Shown here one piece after another: positions 1 to 9,368 of a stretch of 64,000 nt of DNA. The DNA is taken from contig NZ_CP109427.1 of assembly GCF_036250695.1 (NCBI RefSeq), positions 310,001-374,000 of the forward strand. The letters run 5' to 3'. This DNA is from Streptomyces sp. NBC_01497 (GTDB lineage: Bacteria; Actinomycetota; Actinomycetes; Streptomycetales; Streptomycetaceae). The stretch's first letter is position 1. Every line of letters starts with the position of its first letter. Both the position numbers and the translations under genes were made by a program. The notes under the pieces were generated by a model that saw only the letters and a list, made by a program, of their open reading frames with translations, was not told the DNA's origin and made no database searches.

Positions 1-490
1 GTCGATCAGTGTCAGGCGTGGCCCGATCAGCGTAAGTGAGGCGAAGGCGGTGGCGGGTGAAGCGTTGTGCTGGTCGAAGATGTGCGCGCCGCGTTCGGCA
101 GTGCCAGAGGTGGCGACGGCCAGATCGTGGCGGGCGGTCACGACGGTGGCCACTGCACCGGGGTGTAGAGGGTGAGCGATGCCGATGCGCCAGGGGGCGC
201 CGGGGCCGGTTGGCCGCGGAGCTGGAGCTCGCCGCCGCCGTTGACCCAGGTGTCGTGCGTCCGCTTCGTGGAGGAGCTGGGATGAGGCTTCGGTGGCCCA
301 GCCTTGGACGAGACCGGACGGGTCGAGGCGGCCGGGATGACGCTGAACCAACCGCCACTTTCGTGGATGGGCCTGCGCGCACGGGACGGGACTTCGTGGA
401 CTTCGGGCGGGCAGTCCTGAAATCTGGATCTCGCTGCGGTCGAGCGGCTGATCTGGCTGTCGGGCCGGTGGAGAGCACGGCGTCGACCTG
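1..490 (-). pseudogene. decayed ApbE-like FAD:protein FMN transferase, cut by window edge
   Basis: No single frame is open, but joined pieces on the minus strand read as the C-terminal half of an ApbE flavin transferase. One frame gives GRLDPSGLVQGWATEA, another gives TWVNGGGELQLRGQP, and the first resumes with PWRIGIAHP and then VATSGTAERGAHIFD before running off the left edge. The order and the DPSGLVxGWA, NGGGELxLRG and TSGTAERGxHI blocks are typical of ApbE, which attaches FMN covalently to Thr residues of redox proteins such as RnfG/NqrC-type and FMN-binding-domain proteins. At least two frame changes lie near positions 215 and 260-340. The opposite-strand kinase next to it is decayed too. 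Sequencing error is an alternative, but several shifts within 500 bases favour a true pseudogene. Confidence 0.6.
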
Positions 491-524
491 GTGGAGATGG
501 TGCACGGCCTGGGCGAGCCTGTCC

Positions 525-840
525 CGGATGTCGTCGTCCACCGACGCCGGCCACGAACTGCGCACCCCCGTGGCCAACATCCGCGCTCACGCCGAACTCG
601 CCCTGCGCCATGCGAGTTCCGTCCCTTGCCGAAGTCCACCACGCCCTTGGGCGCATCGACAAAGAGTCCCGGCGCATGAGCCGCCTCGTCGACGACCTAC
701 TGCTTCTCGCCCGCTTGGACGCCGGGTGCCCCCTCCGAACAGGAACCGATCGACCTGACGCTGGTCTCTGCGGCACAATCCGAGCGAGGCCGCCCAGCGG
801 AGTGTTGCCCAGCACCATCGCTGCTTGGACGTCCTGACGC
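525..840 (+). pseudogene. sensor histidine kinase remnant
   Basis: The H-box DAGHELRTPVANIRAHAEL is read in one frame near 541-605. The continuation ALGRIDKESRRMSRLVDDLL then LLARLDAG is read in a second frame near 637-725, and EQEPIDLTLVSAAQSE in a third near 737-785. Together these are the dimerisation and phosphoacceptor (HisKA) domain of a class I sensor kinase and the linker to its ATPase domain. No ATPase N, G1 or G2 box can be followed afterwards, and no transmembrane sensor part is visible upstream. The gene is therefore broken by at least two frameshifts and truncated. It lies beside the ApbE remnant; in streptomycetes ApbE/FMN-binding genes often sit with a kinase-regulator pair. 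Confidence 0.6.
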
Positions 841-1558
841 CCGCTGCGCCTCAGCCCGAACCCGACAACGTCCCCGCCCCGCACTGGGCCGCATCGCCAT
901 TGCCGACAGGCCACCGCTGTGCCGACCGGAATCGGATTCTTCGCCCCGGCACGTGTGTTGCCCTTGTTCAGCTGTGCCACATCCAGATGTTGAGCTCGCG
1001 ATACACACCGTGATCGACAGGTCGGTCGACGTGAAGCAGGCTCAATCCTTTGGAATCACGTAGGCGCCCGACTCGGGGAAAGCCATTCCCCTCCACTGTT
1101 CCCACTCAGCAACCGTGCCGGTCATCGCCTGCGAAGCGGGAGTCGCCGAAAGGCTGAGGACCCGTCTCCGGCGCGTTCGGCCCGCTCGTCTGCCCTGCTG
1201 CGAGGGCTGCCCCCGCGCAGTCACGGCGCTAACCCCCCTCCAGTGAGGGCTCGTTGGCCTTCCACATGGGGTGCTCGATGTCGGCCCTGCTTCCGGTTCG
1301 GTCACTGCGCCGGCCTGGCGGAGGCCGGCCTTCGCGCCGAGGGAGAAGGCGTGTACGAGGTGGATGCGTAGGCGCCGTTGGCGTATGGGCGGCAGGGGTC
1401 GCTCATCCCGGACATCGGCCCCCGAATCGGCTCCGGGAGCCCGCAGCGCCGAACGTTGGAGGCACGGCAACGGTCCCGTAGACGGCCCGTGTTGTCTCCG
1501 GAAAGATCGACGAGGCCGCTCGGTGACGCGATCCGGAGGCGCTGGGCTCCTCGGCCGT
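841..1558. other. gene-poor stretch with coding-like remnants
   Basis: No intact gene is supported. Two short minus-strand peptides look like protein ends: one ending WRGMAFPESGAYVIPKD at 1042-1125, reminiscent of the C-terminal part of actinobacterial GNAT acetyltransferases, and one ending DIEHPMWKANEPSLEGG near 1231-1283. Both lack the rest of a gene, so this looks like eroded chromosome between the kinase remnant and amtB. Confidence 0.35.
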
Positions 1559-2878
1559 TCAGCGGTCGGCGTCGAGGCGCTCGGCGGTGGCCGATGGGCG
1601 GCTCGCCGACGGCCTGAGAACATGTGCCGTGCCCTGGCCGAGCACGCCGTGGTCGTATGCCGTCTCCGCGTGCACGGCCAGGTCCAGGCCGTCGCGCTCG
1701 TGCTCGGGCGAGGCCCGGAAACCCATCACACGGTCGATCGCCTTACCGATGCCGTAAGTGACGGCGAAGGCGTACGCGCCGACGGTCAGCACCGCTACCG
1801 CCTGGCGGCCCAGTTGCCCGAACCCTCCGCCGTGTACGAGCCCCGTGACGCCACCGGTCATGGCGGCGGTGGCGAAGACACCGATCAGCACGGTTCCGAC
1901 GACACCCGCGACGAGGTGCACACCGACGACGTCCAGCGAGTCGTCATAGCCGAGCCGGAACTTCCATCCGACGGCGAAGGAACACAGGACACCCGCCGCG
2001 AGGCCGATGACCAGGGCTCCGCCGATGCCGACGGAGCCGCACGACGGGGTGATCGCGACCAGACCCGCCACCGAGCCCGACGCGGCGCCCAGCGTGGTGG
2101 CGTGGCCGTTCCTGCGCTTCTCCACGGCGAGCCAGCCCAGGAGGCCAGCGCACCCGGCCGCCTGCGTGTTGATGAACGCGGCCGCGGCGAGCCCGTCCGC
2201 CGCGCCCGCCGAGCCCGCGTTGAAGCCGAACCAGCCGAACCAGAGGAGACCCGCGCCGAGCAGGACCAGCGGCAGGTTGTGGGGGCGCGTGGCTTCCTTC
2301 CTGAAGCCCAGCCGCTCGCCGAGCACCAGCGCGAGCGCGAGACCGGACGCCCCGCAGTCGACCTCCACGACGGTGCCGCCCGCGAAGTCCAGTGCGTGCA
2401 ACTTGGCGACGATCCAGCCCGCGGGCGAGAACACCCAGTGCGCGACGGGCACGTACACGGCCAGCGTCCATACGGCGACGAAGACGACCCATGCGCCGAA
2501 TTTGGCACGGTCCGCGATGGCGCCGCTGATCAGCGCGGCGGTGATCACGGCGAAGCTGAGCTGGAACGTGGCGTAGAGGAGGGTCGGCACATGGCCGGTG
2601 AGCGAGGCCGGTCCGATGCCGCGCATCCCGGCGTGCTCAAGGCCGCCCAGCAGGCCGGCGCCGCCGAGGTCGTGGCCGAACGCCAGACTGTAGCCGGCCA
2701 CCAGCCACACCACGGTCACCACCGCGATGGAGACGAAGCTCATCATGATCATGTTGAGCACGCTCTTGGTGCTCACCATGCCGCCGTAGAAGAGTGCGAG
2801 CCCGGGCGTCATCAGCAGGACGAGAGCGGTGCTCGCGAGGAGCCAGGCCGTGTCACCGGTGTCGAAGCCCGTAGGCAT
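1559..2878 (-). CDS. amtB: ammonium transporter, Amt/Mep/Rh family
   Basis: The 439-residue protein carries the Amt fold of about eleven membrane helices. Blocks typical of the family are GLALFYGGMV near residue 30, the FQLSFAVITAALISGA helix near 105, DFAGGTVV near 164, PLVLLGAGLLWFGWFGFNAG near 203 and YDDSLDVVGVHLVAGVVG near 311. Amt trimers take up ammonium, deprotonating it in the pore. Asp164 of the DFAGG motif and the second pore His (His321) are kept, but the first twin-His position is Glu172 (codon 2363-2365). The gene stands alone: no glnK or glnD follows it, unlike the usual streptomycete nitrogen operon. A GGAGG site precedes the ATG. The cytoplasmic tail is acidic and rich in HAETAYDHG-like sequence. 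Confidence 0.93.
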   Translation of the reverse strand: MPTGFDTGDTAWLLASTALVLLMTPGLALFYGGMVSTKSVLNMIMMSFVSIAVVTVVWLVAGYSLAFGHDLGGAGLLGGLEHAGMRGIGPASLTGHVPTLLYATFQLSFAVITAALISGAIADRAKFGAWVVFVAVWTLAVYVPVAHWVFSPAGWIVAKLHALDFAGGTVVEVDCGASGLALALVLGERLGFRKEATRPHNLPLVLLGAGLLWFGWFGFNAGSAGAADGLAAAAFINTQAAGCAGLLGWLAVEKRRNGHATTLGAASGSVAGLVAITPSCGSVGIGGALVIGLAAGVLCSFAVGWKFRLGYDDSLDVVGVHLVAGVVGTVLIGVFATAAMTGGVTGLVHGGGFGQLGRQAVAVLTVGAYAFAVTYGIGKAIDRVMGFRASPEHERDGLDLAVHAETAYDHGVLGQGTAHVLRPSASRPSATAERLDADR

Positions 2879-3377
2879 GTCGCTGGATCACCCTCCGAGT
2901 CGGCGCGACTCGACGGCGCGGGGCCGAGCCGGGATTCGCAAGAGCCTCGCCTTCTCGCATTACGACAGGAGGTCGACCGTGTTACCCCGTTGTTTCATAT
3001 TGCGGGGGCGTATCGTGAGGAACGGATCCTGCCGGTCCGCCTCACCGTCCGCTCCCCCGCCGTGAGCGGCTCGGCAAGAGTGTGATCGCGACCTGGACAG
3101 CGGCGGACGCGAACGCCGAACCCATCATGGCCGGCCGGCCGAAGGTGACCCTGCGACATCGCCCACGGTCTGCCCCACCTGATGTTCGCGCTGGACCGCC
3201 CGAGGTGCAAGTTCCCCTGCACCCCCCGTACATGACCTACCGCAAGCTCGAGGTGCTCCGCGGATCGGCGCCCGCCGCCCACCGGACGTCGTGGTCGTCC
3301 CCCGGGTTGTGGTGGCGGTCGAGGACACGCGGCCGTTGCCTGTCACGGCATGACGGGCACGACGCCCCGCCCGGCCC
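2879..3377. other. intergenic region upstream of amtB
   Basis: About 500 bases hold the amtB promoter side. The portion near 2955-3010 is the least GC-rich part. No open frame here has convincing family motifs or a ribosome site. No promoter elements could be fixed with confidence. Confidence 0.4.
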
Positions 3378-4715
3378 TCAGACCCCGGCAGCACCGCCGT
3401 CCGGGCTCGCACCGGCAGTGCGCGGGGTGCGGGCGCGCGGCATGAGCACCAGCGCGATCATGGCGATAACGCAGCATCCCAGCATGTACCAGCTGATCCC
3501 GACGCTGGAGTCGGTGTTCTCCAGTATCGCGGCCGCGACGAGCGGCGCCGGGCCACCCGCGATGACCGAGGCCAGTTGGTAGCCGAGGCCGGCGCCGCTG
3601 TAGCGGACGTTCGCGTCAAATCCCTCGGCTATCAGCGCCGCCTGCGGCCCGTACTGCATATCGTGGAAGAAGAGCGAGAGCACGATCGCCAGCAGCACGA
3701 GTCCTGAGTCGGCGGTGTCCAGCAACGCGAAGTAGGGAAAGGCGAACGCCCCGACGCAGACGATACCGATCCCGTACGTCAGGCGACGGCCGATGAGGTC
3801 CGAGACGTACCCCCACAGCGGGACGGTGACCAGTCCGATCGCCGCGGCCACCATGGTGTCGTCGAGCAGGTCCTGACGGGGCAGGCCCACCTTCTGCGTG
3901 CCGTACGTGAGGACGAACGTGATGAAGAGGTAGAACGGGGCCTGTTCGGAAAGTCGGACGAAGGCGGAGGTCAGCACCTCGCGCGGCTGCTCGCGCAGTA
4001 CGTGCAGGACCGGCTGACGCACCACTCGCCGGGTCCGCTTGACCTCGTCGAAGACCGGGCTCTCCAGCACCCTCAACCGCACGTAGAGACCGATCCCCAC
4101 GAGCACGATGCTGGCGAGGAACGGAACCCGCCAGCCCCAGCTGTCGAAGTCGTCGCCGGCCGTGGAGTCCATGAGGTTGACCATGCCGGTCGAGGCGAGC
4201 AGGCCGAGCGGCACGCCCAGTTGCGGCCAACTGGTCATGAACCCACGTCGGCGGCGCGAGCCCCACTCCATGGAGAGCAGGACGGAACCGCCCCACTCGC
4301 CGCCCACACCGATCCCCTGGACGATGCGCAGCAGCACCAGCAGCAGCGGGGCGGCGAAGCCGATCGACGCATAGCCGGGAAGCACGCCCATGAGAAAAGT
4401 ACTGAGGCCCATCATGAGCAACGTGACGACCAGGGTCGACTTGCGGCCGACCCGGTCGCCGAAGTGACCGAAGATCGCCGCGCCCACGGGGCGAGCCGCG
4501 AAACCGACGGCCTGGGTCCCGAAGGAGGCGAGGGCGCCGACATACGGGGAGGAGCCGGGGAAGAAAAGGTGCGGGAAGACCAGGGCGGCGGCCGTACCGT
4601 AGAGGAAGAAGTCGTACCACTCGATGGCCGTACCCACTGTGCTGGCGATCACCGCGCGGGAGCGCCGGCCGCCTGACGACTCAGCCGGGATGTCGGTGGG
4701 GGCGTGCGTGGTCAT
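3378..4715 (-). CDS. MFS transporter, metabolite:H+ symporter (MHS) type
   Basis: The 445-residue membrane protein has twelve predicted helices and the signature of MHS transporters such as ShiA, ProP and KgtP. AIEWYDFFLYGTAAALVFP marks helix 1. The loop 2-3 motif GHFGDRVGRKSTLVVTLLMM and GIGVGGEWGGSVLLSMEW of helix 5 follow. Members import small organic acids, shikimate, proline or betaine with protons; the substrate cannot be told from sequence. The start at 4715 is chosen because AGGAG lies eight bases before ATG, whereas an upstream alternative at 4745 has no site. It is monocistronic, between amtB and the helicase gene, all on the minus strand but well separated. Confidence 0.9.
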   Translation of the reverse strand: MTTHAPTDIPAESSGGRRSRAVIASTVGTAIEWYDFFLYGTAAALVFPHLFFPGSSPYVGALASFGTQAVGFAARPVGAAIFGHFGDRVGRKSTLVVTLLMMGLSTFLMGVLPGYASIGFAAPLLLVLLRIVQGIGVGGEWGGSVLLSMEWGSRRRRGFMTSWPQLGVPLGLLASTGMVNLMDSTAGDDFDSWGWRVPFLASIVLVGIGLYVRLRVLESPVFDEVKRTRRVVRQPVLHVLREQPREVLTSAFVRLSEQAPFYLFITFVLTYGTQKVGLPRQDLLDDTMVAAAIGLVTVPLWGYVSDLIGRRLTYGIGIVCVGAFAFPYFALLDTADSGLVLLAIVLSLFFHDMQYGPQAALIAEGFDANVRYSGAGLGYQLASVIAGGPAPLVAAAILENTDSSVGISWYMLGCCVIAMIALVLMPRARTPRTAGASPDGGAAGV

Positions 4716-4791
4716 GACGGCTCCTCTGCTGGGCAGGCGGACCATTGATCCACAAACGGGATGCCGTGAGGTTCACGTCACGAAGGCCTGC

Positions 4792-4808
4792 TGTCAAGGG
4801 AGTTGACA
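4792..4808 (-). promoter_or_regulatory. palindrome with possible -35 element before the MHS transporter
   Basis: TGTCAA and TTGACA form a perfect inverted repeat with a five-base spacer, about 80 bases before the transporter start. Read on the minus strand, the left arm is itself a consensus -35 hexamer (TTGACA), though the hexamer 17 bases further on is a weak -10. It could be an operator covering the promoter. Confidence 0.4.
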
Positions 4809-5323
4809 CAGGGGAACCGGATGCGCGCGTGATCGCGCGGTGTGGGCAGCCCCGCCGCAACGGCACATCGCAGCGTTCAGACGGTCACCTCACGACAGCC
4901 GGGGTTGGTAGCAGCCGCATGCCTCCGACCGTAAGGAATGAGGCCATGGTGCTGTCGCCACGTCCTTGGTGTCCGCGTGGGCAGCCATACGGCGGCACCC
5001 GGCAACCGGCGTACCGCAGAAGCACGTCGTGCCCGGACCTGTACGACAGGCGGCCCAGGGAGCGACCCAACCGGGCTCCCCCGCACCTCCCTCTAACACC
5101 CGGGCAACCCGACTGACACTTCTCCTGTCCACCGGCAATGGTCCTCCGTGCCTGCGGCCTGTGGTCCTGGCGGTGGTCAGCGCGCTGGAGAACGGCACAG
5201 GAGACGCGGGAAGGTGCCGAAGGTGTGTTGCAGGTGGGATGGTTACCCGGGCCGTGGGGCTGACAGGGGAAGCGGTCCTGCGGTGTACCCGTTCAGTCAG
5301 CGGGACGACGTGCGGTCGCCCCG
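4809..5323. other. intergenic region downstream of the helicase gene
   Basis: No gene is supported in these 515 bases. Several frames are open on both strands, as is usual at this GC content, but none shows family motifs, a ribosome site or coherent codon bias. I see no clear terminator stem. Confidence 0.4.
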
Positions 5324-6742
5324 TCAGCGGGACTTGCGCGTCTGGGCTGCCTTCCGGGCCTCCGCGAGCTGCCGGGCTTCGGCGGCCTTGCGGCTCTCCT
5401 TCACCGGACGACCCGGGCGGGTGCCCATGCCTCGGAAGGCGGCGTTGGTGTTTTTCGCGGGCGCCGTGGCCGGTGCGCGTCTGGCACCAGTGATACCGGA
5501 CAGCTTCGCGTCGCCGGACCGCACCGGTGTGATCGTGGGGCGGATGCGGGCCTCCGACATCATCCGGTTCACCTCGCGGCGCTCTCCGGGTGTGACCAGA
5601 GTGACCACGCTGCCCGACTCTCCCGCGCGGGCCGTACGCCCGCCTCGGTGGAGGTAGTCCTTGGAATCGGCGGGCGGATCCACGTTGACGACGAGGTCGA
5701 GGTCGTCGATGTGGATACCGCGAGCTGCCACATTGGTGGCCACCAGCACCATGATCCCGCCGTCCTTGAACCGGGCCAGCGTGTGGGTGCGCTGCGGCTG
5801 CGACTTTCCGCTGTGCAGGGCGGCGGCCTGAATTCCGCTGTCCCGCAGGTGGCGTGTGAAGCGGTCCACGGCCACTTTCGTGTCCAGGAACATCAGGACC
5901 CGGCCGTCACGGGCCGCGATCTCGGTTGCGGTGGCGACTTTGTCGGCCGGATGGACGAGCAGTACGTGATGCTCCATCGTGGTCACCGATCCCGACGATC
6001 GGTCGACGGAGGCCGACACCGGATCGTGCAGGTGTCGCTTGACCAGACGGTCGACGTCGCGGTCGAGCGTGGCGGAGAAGAGCATCCGCTGCCCGTCGGG
6101 GCGCACCTGGTCCAAGAACTCCGAGACCTGGGGCAGGAACCCCAGGTCACACATCTGGTCCGCCTCGTCCAGAACGGTGATCTCCACACGGTCCAGATGA
6201 CAGTAACGGCGGGAGACCAGGTCGGCCAGCCGTCCCGGGGTGGCGACGACGACCTCGGCCCCGTTCCGCAGCGAGGCGGCCTGCCGCCCGATCGACAGGC
6301 CGCCGACCACGGTCGCCAACCGGACGCCGAGGACCTGCGCGTACGGCGCCAGGGCGTCACTCACCTGCTGCGCGAGCTCCCTGGTCGGTACGAGGACCAG
6401 GCCGAGGGGCCGCTTCGCGTCGGCGCGTCGGCCCGCGATACGGACGAGTAGCGGGAGACCGAAGGCGAGTGTCTTGCCCGAGCCGGTGCGCGCCCGGCCG
6501 AGCACGTCGCGGCCGACGAGAGCGTTCGGCAGGGTGACTGCCTGGATCGGGAAAGGGTCCCGCACCGCCAGGCCGGCCATGGTGCGGACCAGCTCAGGCG
6601 GCAGATCCAGCTCGGCGAACGTCTCGATCGGCGGCAGGCCCGGTGTCATCGCCCTGGGTGCCGAGTCCTCGCCCTCCGGCTCGTCGGAGTGCTCGTTGTT
6701 GCCGGAACCGGAGTTTCCGGAACCAGACGTCTTCGCGTTCAT
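5324..6742 (-). CDS. DEAD-box ATP-dependent RNA helicase
   Basis: The 472-residue protein has the complete DEAD-box core. It shows the Q motif near PFPIQAVTLP, ARTGSGKT (motif I), PTRELAQQ (Ia), TPGRLADL (Ib), VLDEAD (II), FSATL (III), a motif IV region FLDTKVAVDRF, ATNVAARGIHIDDLDLVVN (V) and HRGGRTARAGESG (VI). Such enzymes unwind RNA during ribosome assembly, mRNA decay and cold adaptation. The acidic, Gly/Ser-rich N-terminus and the basic tail ending RKAAQTRKSR are probably disordered and may bind RNA. The start at 6742 has a GAGGAAGGG site just upstream; 50 further in-frame upstream codons exist but run through the leader hairpin and read as non-protein. It is monocistronic. Confidence 0.95.
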   Translation of the reverse strand: MNAKTSGSGNSGSGNNEHSDEPEGEDSAPRAMTPGLPPIETFAELDLPPELVRTMAGLAVRDPFPIQAVTLPNALVGRDVLGRARTGSGKTLAFGLPLLVRIAGRRADAKRPLGLVLVPTRELAQQVSDALAPYAQVLGVRLATVVGGLSIGRQAASLRNGAEVVVATPGRLADLVSRRYCHLDRVEITVLDEADQMCDLGFLPQVSEFLDQVRPDGQRMLFSATLDRDVDRLVKRHLHDPVSASVDRSSGSVTTMEHHVLLVHPADKVATATEIAARDGRVLMFLDTKVAVDRFTRHLRDSGIQAAALHSGKSQPQRTHTLARFKDGGIMVLVATNVAARGIHIDDLDLVVNVDPPADSKDYLHRGGRTARAGESGSVVTLVTPGERREVNRMMSEARIRPTITPVRSGDAKLSGITGARRAPATAPAKNTNAAFRGMGTRPGRPVKESRKAAEARQLAEARKAAQTRKSR

Positions 6743-6780
6743 GGGGCCCTTCCTCGACTGGTGACCCCGAACGAGACAGA

Positions 6781-6803
6781 GCCCGTGCCGTGGTGGCACG
6801 GGC
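6781..6803 (-). promoter_or_regulatory. leader hairpin of the helicase mRNA
   Basis: GCCCGTGCC and GGCACGGGC make a perfect nine-base-pair stem with a five-base loop, 39-61 bases before the helicase ATG and on its probable 5' leader. Helicase genes of this type are often controlled through leader structure, by cold or by their own product. A terminator for an upstream transcript is the alternative, but no run of T follows on either strand. Confidence 0.5.
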
Positions 6804-7273
6804 CCCTTGTGTTTCGAAGCGCACGATGATTTTACCAGCGTCCGGCTCGTCACGGCCGGCCACCACGACAGCACCGGAGGCCACCCCGGCACCCCGGCAC
6901 CCCGGTGGCACCGTGCGGGTCATCGTGCGGAGGATCCTGGCAGTTGACGGCCTGGATACAGCGCCGGCCTCGGCGGTCACCGTGCTGGGTGCCGCCCCGT
7001 GCACCGTGGGCAGAGTCGATGGCCGAGGTAACAACTCCTGCCCGTTCCTGGCTCGACGCCCACGGGACGGAGCAGGTGCCGGCGCGCACGTCGGGCCGAA
7101 CCGGTATCGGTCCGTCCCTGGTGATGGGTATCCTCGCCGCCAGAATCTCACCCAAGTCCGCAGGCCCACCGCACGGATGTCGACGCACCGGCTGCACGCT
7201 CACCTACGGGCACCTGCGCCACGCGGCCCCGACGACGACCATTGCAGGCACTGGGAGAAACGGGAGGACGACG

Positions 7274-8092
7274 TTGACTGACCAAGGATTCTCCGTCGAG
7301 GACATCGACACCAGCAGACCCCATCCCGCCCGCATGTACGACTACTACCTCGGCGGCCGGGACAACTACGAGATCGACCGCGAGGCCGCGCAGCGCGTGA
7401 TCGACCTGTTCCCGGACATCGTGCCCATGGCACGAGGAAACCGGAGGTTCATGCACCGGGCGGTGCGGTACATGGTGCAGAGCGGTATCCGGCAGATCAT
7501 CGACATCGGCACCGGCATTCCCACGGCGCCCAACACCCACCAGGTGGCGCACGAGGTGTCGCCCGAGGTCCGTGTGGCGTATGTGGACAACGACCCGATC
7601 GTGGCGACGTATGCGGGGGCGCATCTGCTGGGTGCGACGCACACCGGCCTGTTCCTCGGTGACCTGCGCGACCCGGACGGCATCCTGAAGCATCCGATCA
7701 TCAGCAAGCTGATCGACTTCGGCCAGCCGGTCGGGCTGATGCTGGTGGCCGTCCTGCACTTCATCCGGGACGATGAGGATCCGGCGGGGCTGGTGGCCGC
7801 CTACCGCGACGCGCTGCCCGCCGGCAGCCACCTGGTCCTCAGCCATACGACCGGCGACTTCCACCGGCTCGACGGCGATGCCGGAGAAGCCCGGGACGTC
7901 TACCGGGACAGGGGGGCCACCGCCACTCTCACCCTGCGGTCGCACGACCAGGTGCTGGGCTTCTTCGACGGATTCGAGCTGGTCGAGCCCGGACTGGTCC
8001 AACCGCCGCTCTGGCGTCCTGACGGTCCGGTCCCCACGGAGCGGGACATGGCGCATGTCGGCTTCTACGGCGGCGTCGGCATCAAACTCTGA
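7274..8092 (+). CDS. SAM-dependent methyltransferase, Methyltransf_19 (DUF574) family
   Basis: The 272-residue product matches the length and motifs of the DUF574 family that is expanded in Streptomyces. The N-terminal DTSRPHPARMYDYYLGGRDN block is a family hallmark, followed by the SAM-binding QIIDIGTGIPT loop near residue 78 and VAYVDNDPIV, where Asp should hold the SAM ribose. Cellular substrates of this family are mostly unknown. The TTG at 7274 is preferred because GGGAGGA stands six bases before it and the family N-terminus begins just after it. Codons further upstream (from 6905) stay open but carry no motif. It stands alone, transcribed away from the helicase gene and towards the DUF3152 gene. 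Confidence 0.88.
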   Translation: MTDQGFSVEDIDTSRPHPARMYDYYLGGRDNYEIDREAAQRVIDLFPDIVPMARGNRRFMHRAVRYMVQSGIRQIIDIGTGIPTAPNTHQVAHEVSPEVRVAYVDNDPIVATYAGAHLLGATHTGLFLGDLRDPDGILKHPIISKLIDFGQPVGLMLVAVLHFIRDDEDPAGLVAAYRDALPAGSHLVLSHTTGDFHRLDGDAGEARDVYRDRGATATLTLRSHDQVLGFFDGFELVEPGLVQPPLWRPDGPVPTERDMAHVGFYGGVGIKL

Positions 8093-8351
8093 CTCACGGG
8101 CCGCACCCCGCCCAGCCCACGCGCTTCGGAGCCACGCGCCACCGCGCCGCGCGCCTGCGGCCGGACAACGTGCCACGCCGGAGCGCTTGAACTGCCCTTC
8201 GGCACACCCTGGCCGCGCGAGAACCGCTTCCGCGCCTGGGGGGTCCGCATCGGGAAGAAGGCGCGCACCGCGCCTCCCGGCGGTTCGTGCCGGTCGGCCG
8301 TGTCCGGTGGGGCGTGGTGCGGGCGTGGTGCGGGGGCGGCGCGCGGGCCGC

Positions 8352-9359
8352 TCACGGCATGGGCGGCCCGGCGAGGTAGGTGCCGTGGGAGTCGTACGGC
8401 CAGGCATTGGCGACGCAGCCGTGCAGGCCGTCGATCTGCTGCATCATCGCGGGCGCGGGCCTGCCGGGACCCGGGCAGCCCTCGTGGCCGTGGCCGATGC
8501 GGTGCCCGACCTCGTGGTTGATGATCAGCGCACGGTAGTCGTGCAGCGGGCCCGGGAACTCCGGCGAACCCGTCTCCCACCGCTTCAGGTTGACCACCAC
8601 CTGACTGCCCACATCACAGTTCACCTCACCATGGGTGTGCAGCCCGGCAGCTCCGCAGATCCGGTCCACCGTCGCGGGGCTCGCGATCTTGATCTCGAAG
8701 TCGGCGACCCCGCCGGACACCAGCTGGAAGCCGTCATGCCCGTCGTCGGTCCAGCCGCGCGGATCGGCCAGCACCGTCTCGATCTCCCGCGCGGCGTCCT
8801 TCGCCGAGACACCCGTACCGCCTTCGACCTCGACCTTGTAGCGGCGGATGGTGCCCTGGCCGACAGCTTTCCCGGACGCGGCGGCGGTGGTGAACACACC
8901 ACTGCCGGGCCCGGAGAAGTCCGTGCCGCCCGACGGTTCGCCGGACCCGCCCGGCGTACCCGAGGAGGAGGCCGACGGCTTCTGCGAGGGGGAGGCCGAC
9001 GGCTTCCCGGACGCCTTTCCCGGGCCGGCACCGGTGTGCCTGGCGGCGGGCGGCGCCGCCGGAGACGTACGGGGCGGTGATGCCGCCGCCGACCCGGTCC
9101 CACCACCCCCACTGTTCAGCACGGTGAGGGCAGCGCCGACCACACCCGCGACGACCACGACCGCGATCATGAGGGCGGGGCGCCGTCTTCGGGGTCCCTT
9201 CCCCCGGCGCGCACCGCCCCGCCGCCGGGGCCGGCCGTGGGCGGACCGGGAGCCGGCGGTGGCTCTCCCGTGCGCCCTCTTCGCGGTGGACGGGGCTGCT
9301 GTCGGCTGTCGCATGTCACCCCGCACCGACGTGCGTGCTCGGTGCTTGATCATGCTCAT
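8352..9359 (-). CDS. membrane-anchored DUF3152 protein, metzincin-like
   Basis: The basic N-terminus ends in one hydrophobic helix (ALMIAVVVVAGVVGAALTVL, about residues 65-84). A Ser/Pro/Ala-rich linker and a 200-residue extracytoplasmic domain follow. That domain carries NHEVGHRIGHGHEGC, a zinc-binding HExxHxxGHxxC variant with Val-Gly after the Glu, so it resembles metzincin proteases. DUF3152 proteins are widespread in Actinobacteria and their substrates are unknown. Three ATGs compete: 9368, 9359 and 9353. AGGATG lies six bases before 9359, and AAAGGCAGG directly precedes 9368, so the start is uncertain by a few codons. It converges with the methyltransferase gene. Confidence 0.85.
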   Translation of the reverse strand: MSMIKHRARTSVRGDMRQPTAAPSTAKRAHGRATAGSRSAHGRPRRRGGARRGKGPRRRRPALMIAVVVVAGVVGAALTVLNSGGGGTGSAAASPPRTSPAAPPAARHTGAGPGKASGKPSASPSQKPSASSSGTPGGSGEPSGGTDFSGPGSGVFTTAAASGKAVGQGTIRRYKVEVEGGTGVSAKDAAREIETVLADPRGWTDDGHDGFQLVSGGVADFEIKIASPATVDRICGAAGLHTHGEVNCDVGSQVVVNLKRWETGSPEFPGPLHDYRALIINHEVGHRIGHGHEGCPGPGRPAPAMMQQIDGLHGCVANAWPYDSHGTYLAGPPMP

Positions 9360-9368
9360 TCTTTTCAT

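Noticed and set aside
1271..3085. Long open frame on the plus strand opposite amtB
   Set aside because: It is antisense to a clear ammonium transporter and has low-complexity Arg/Asp/Gly composition with no motif; high GC keeps antisense frames open.
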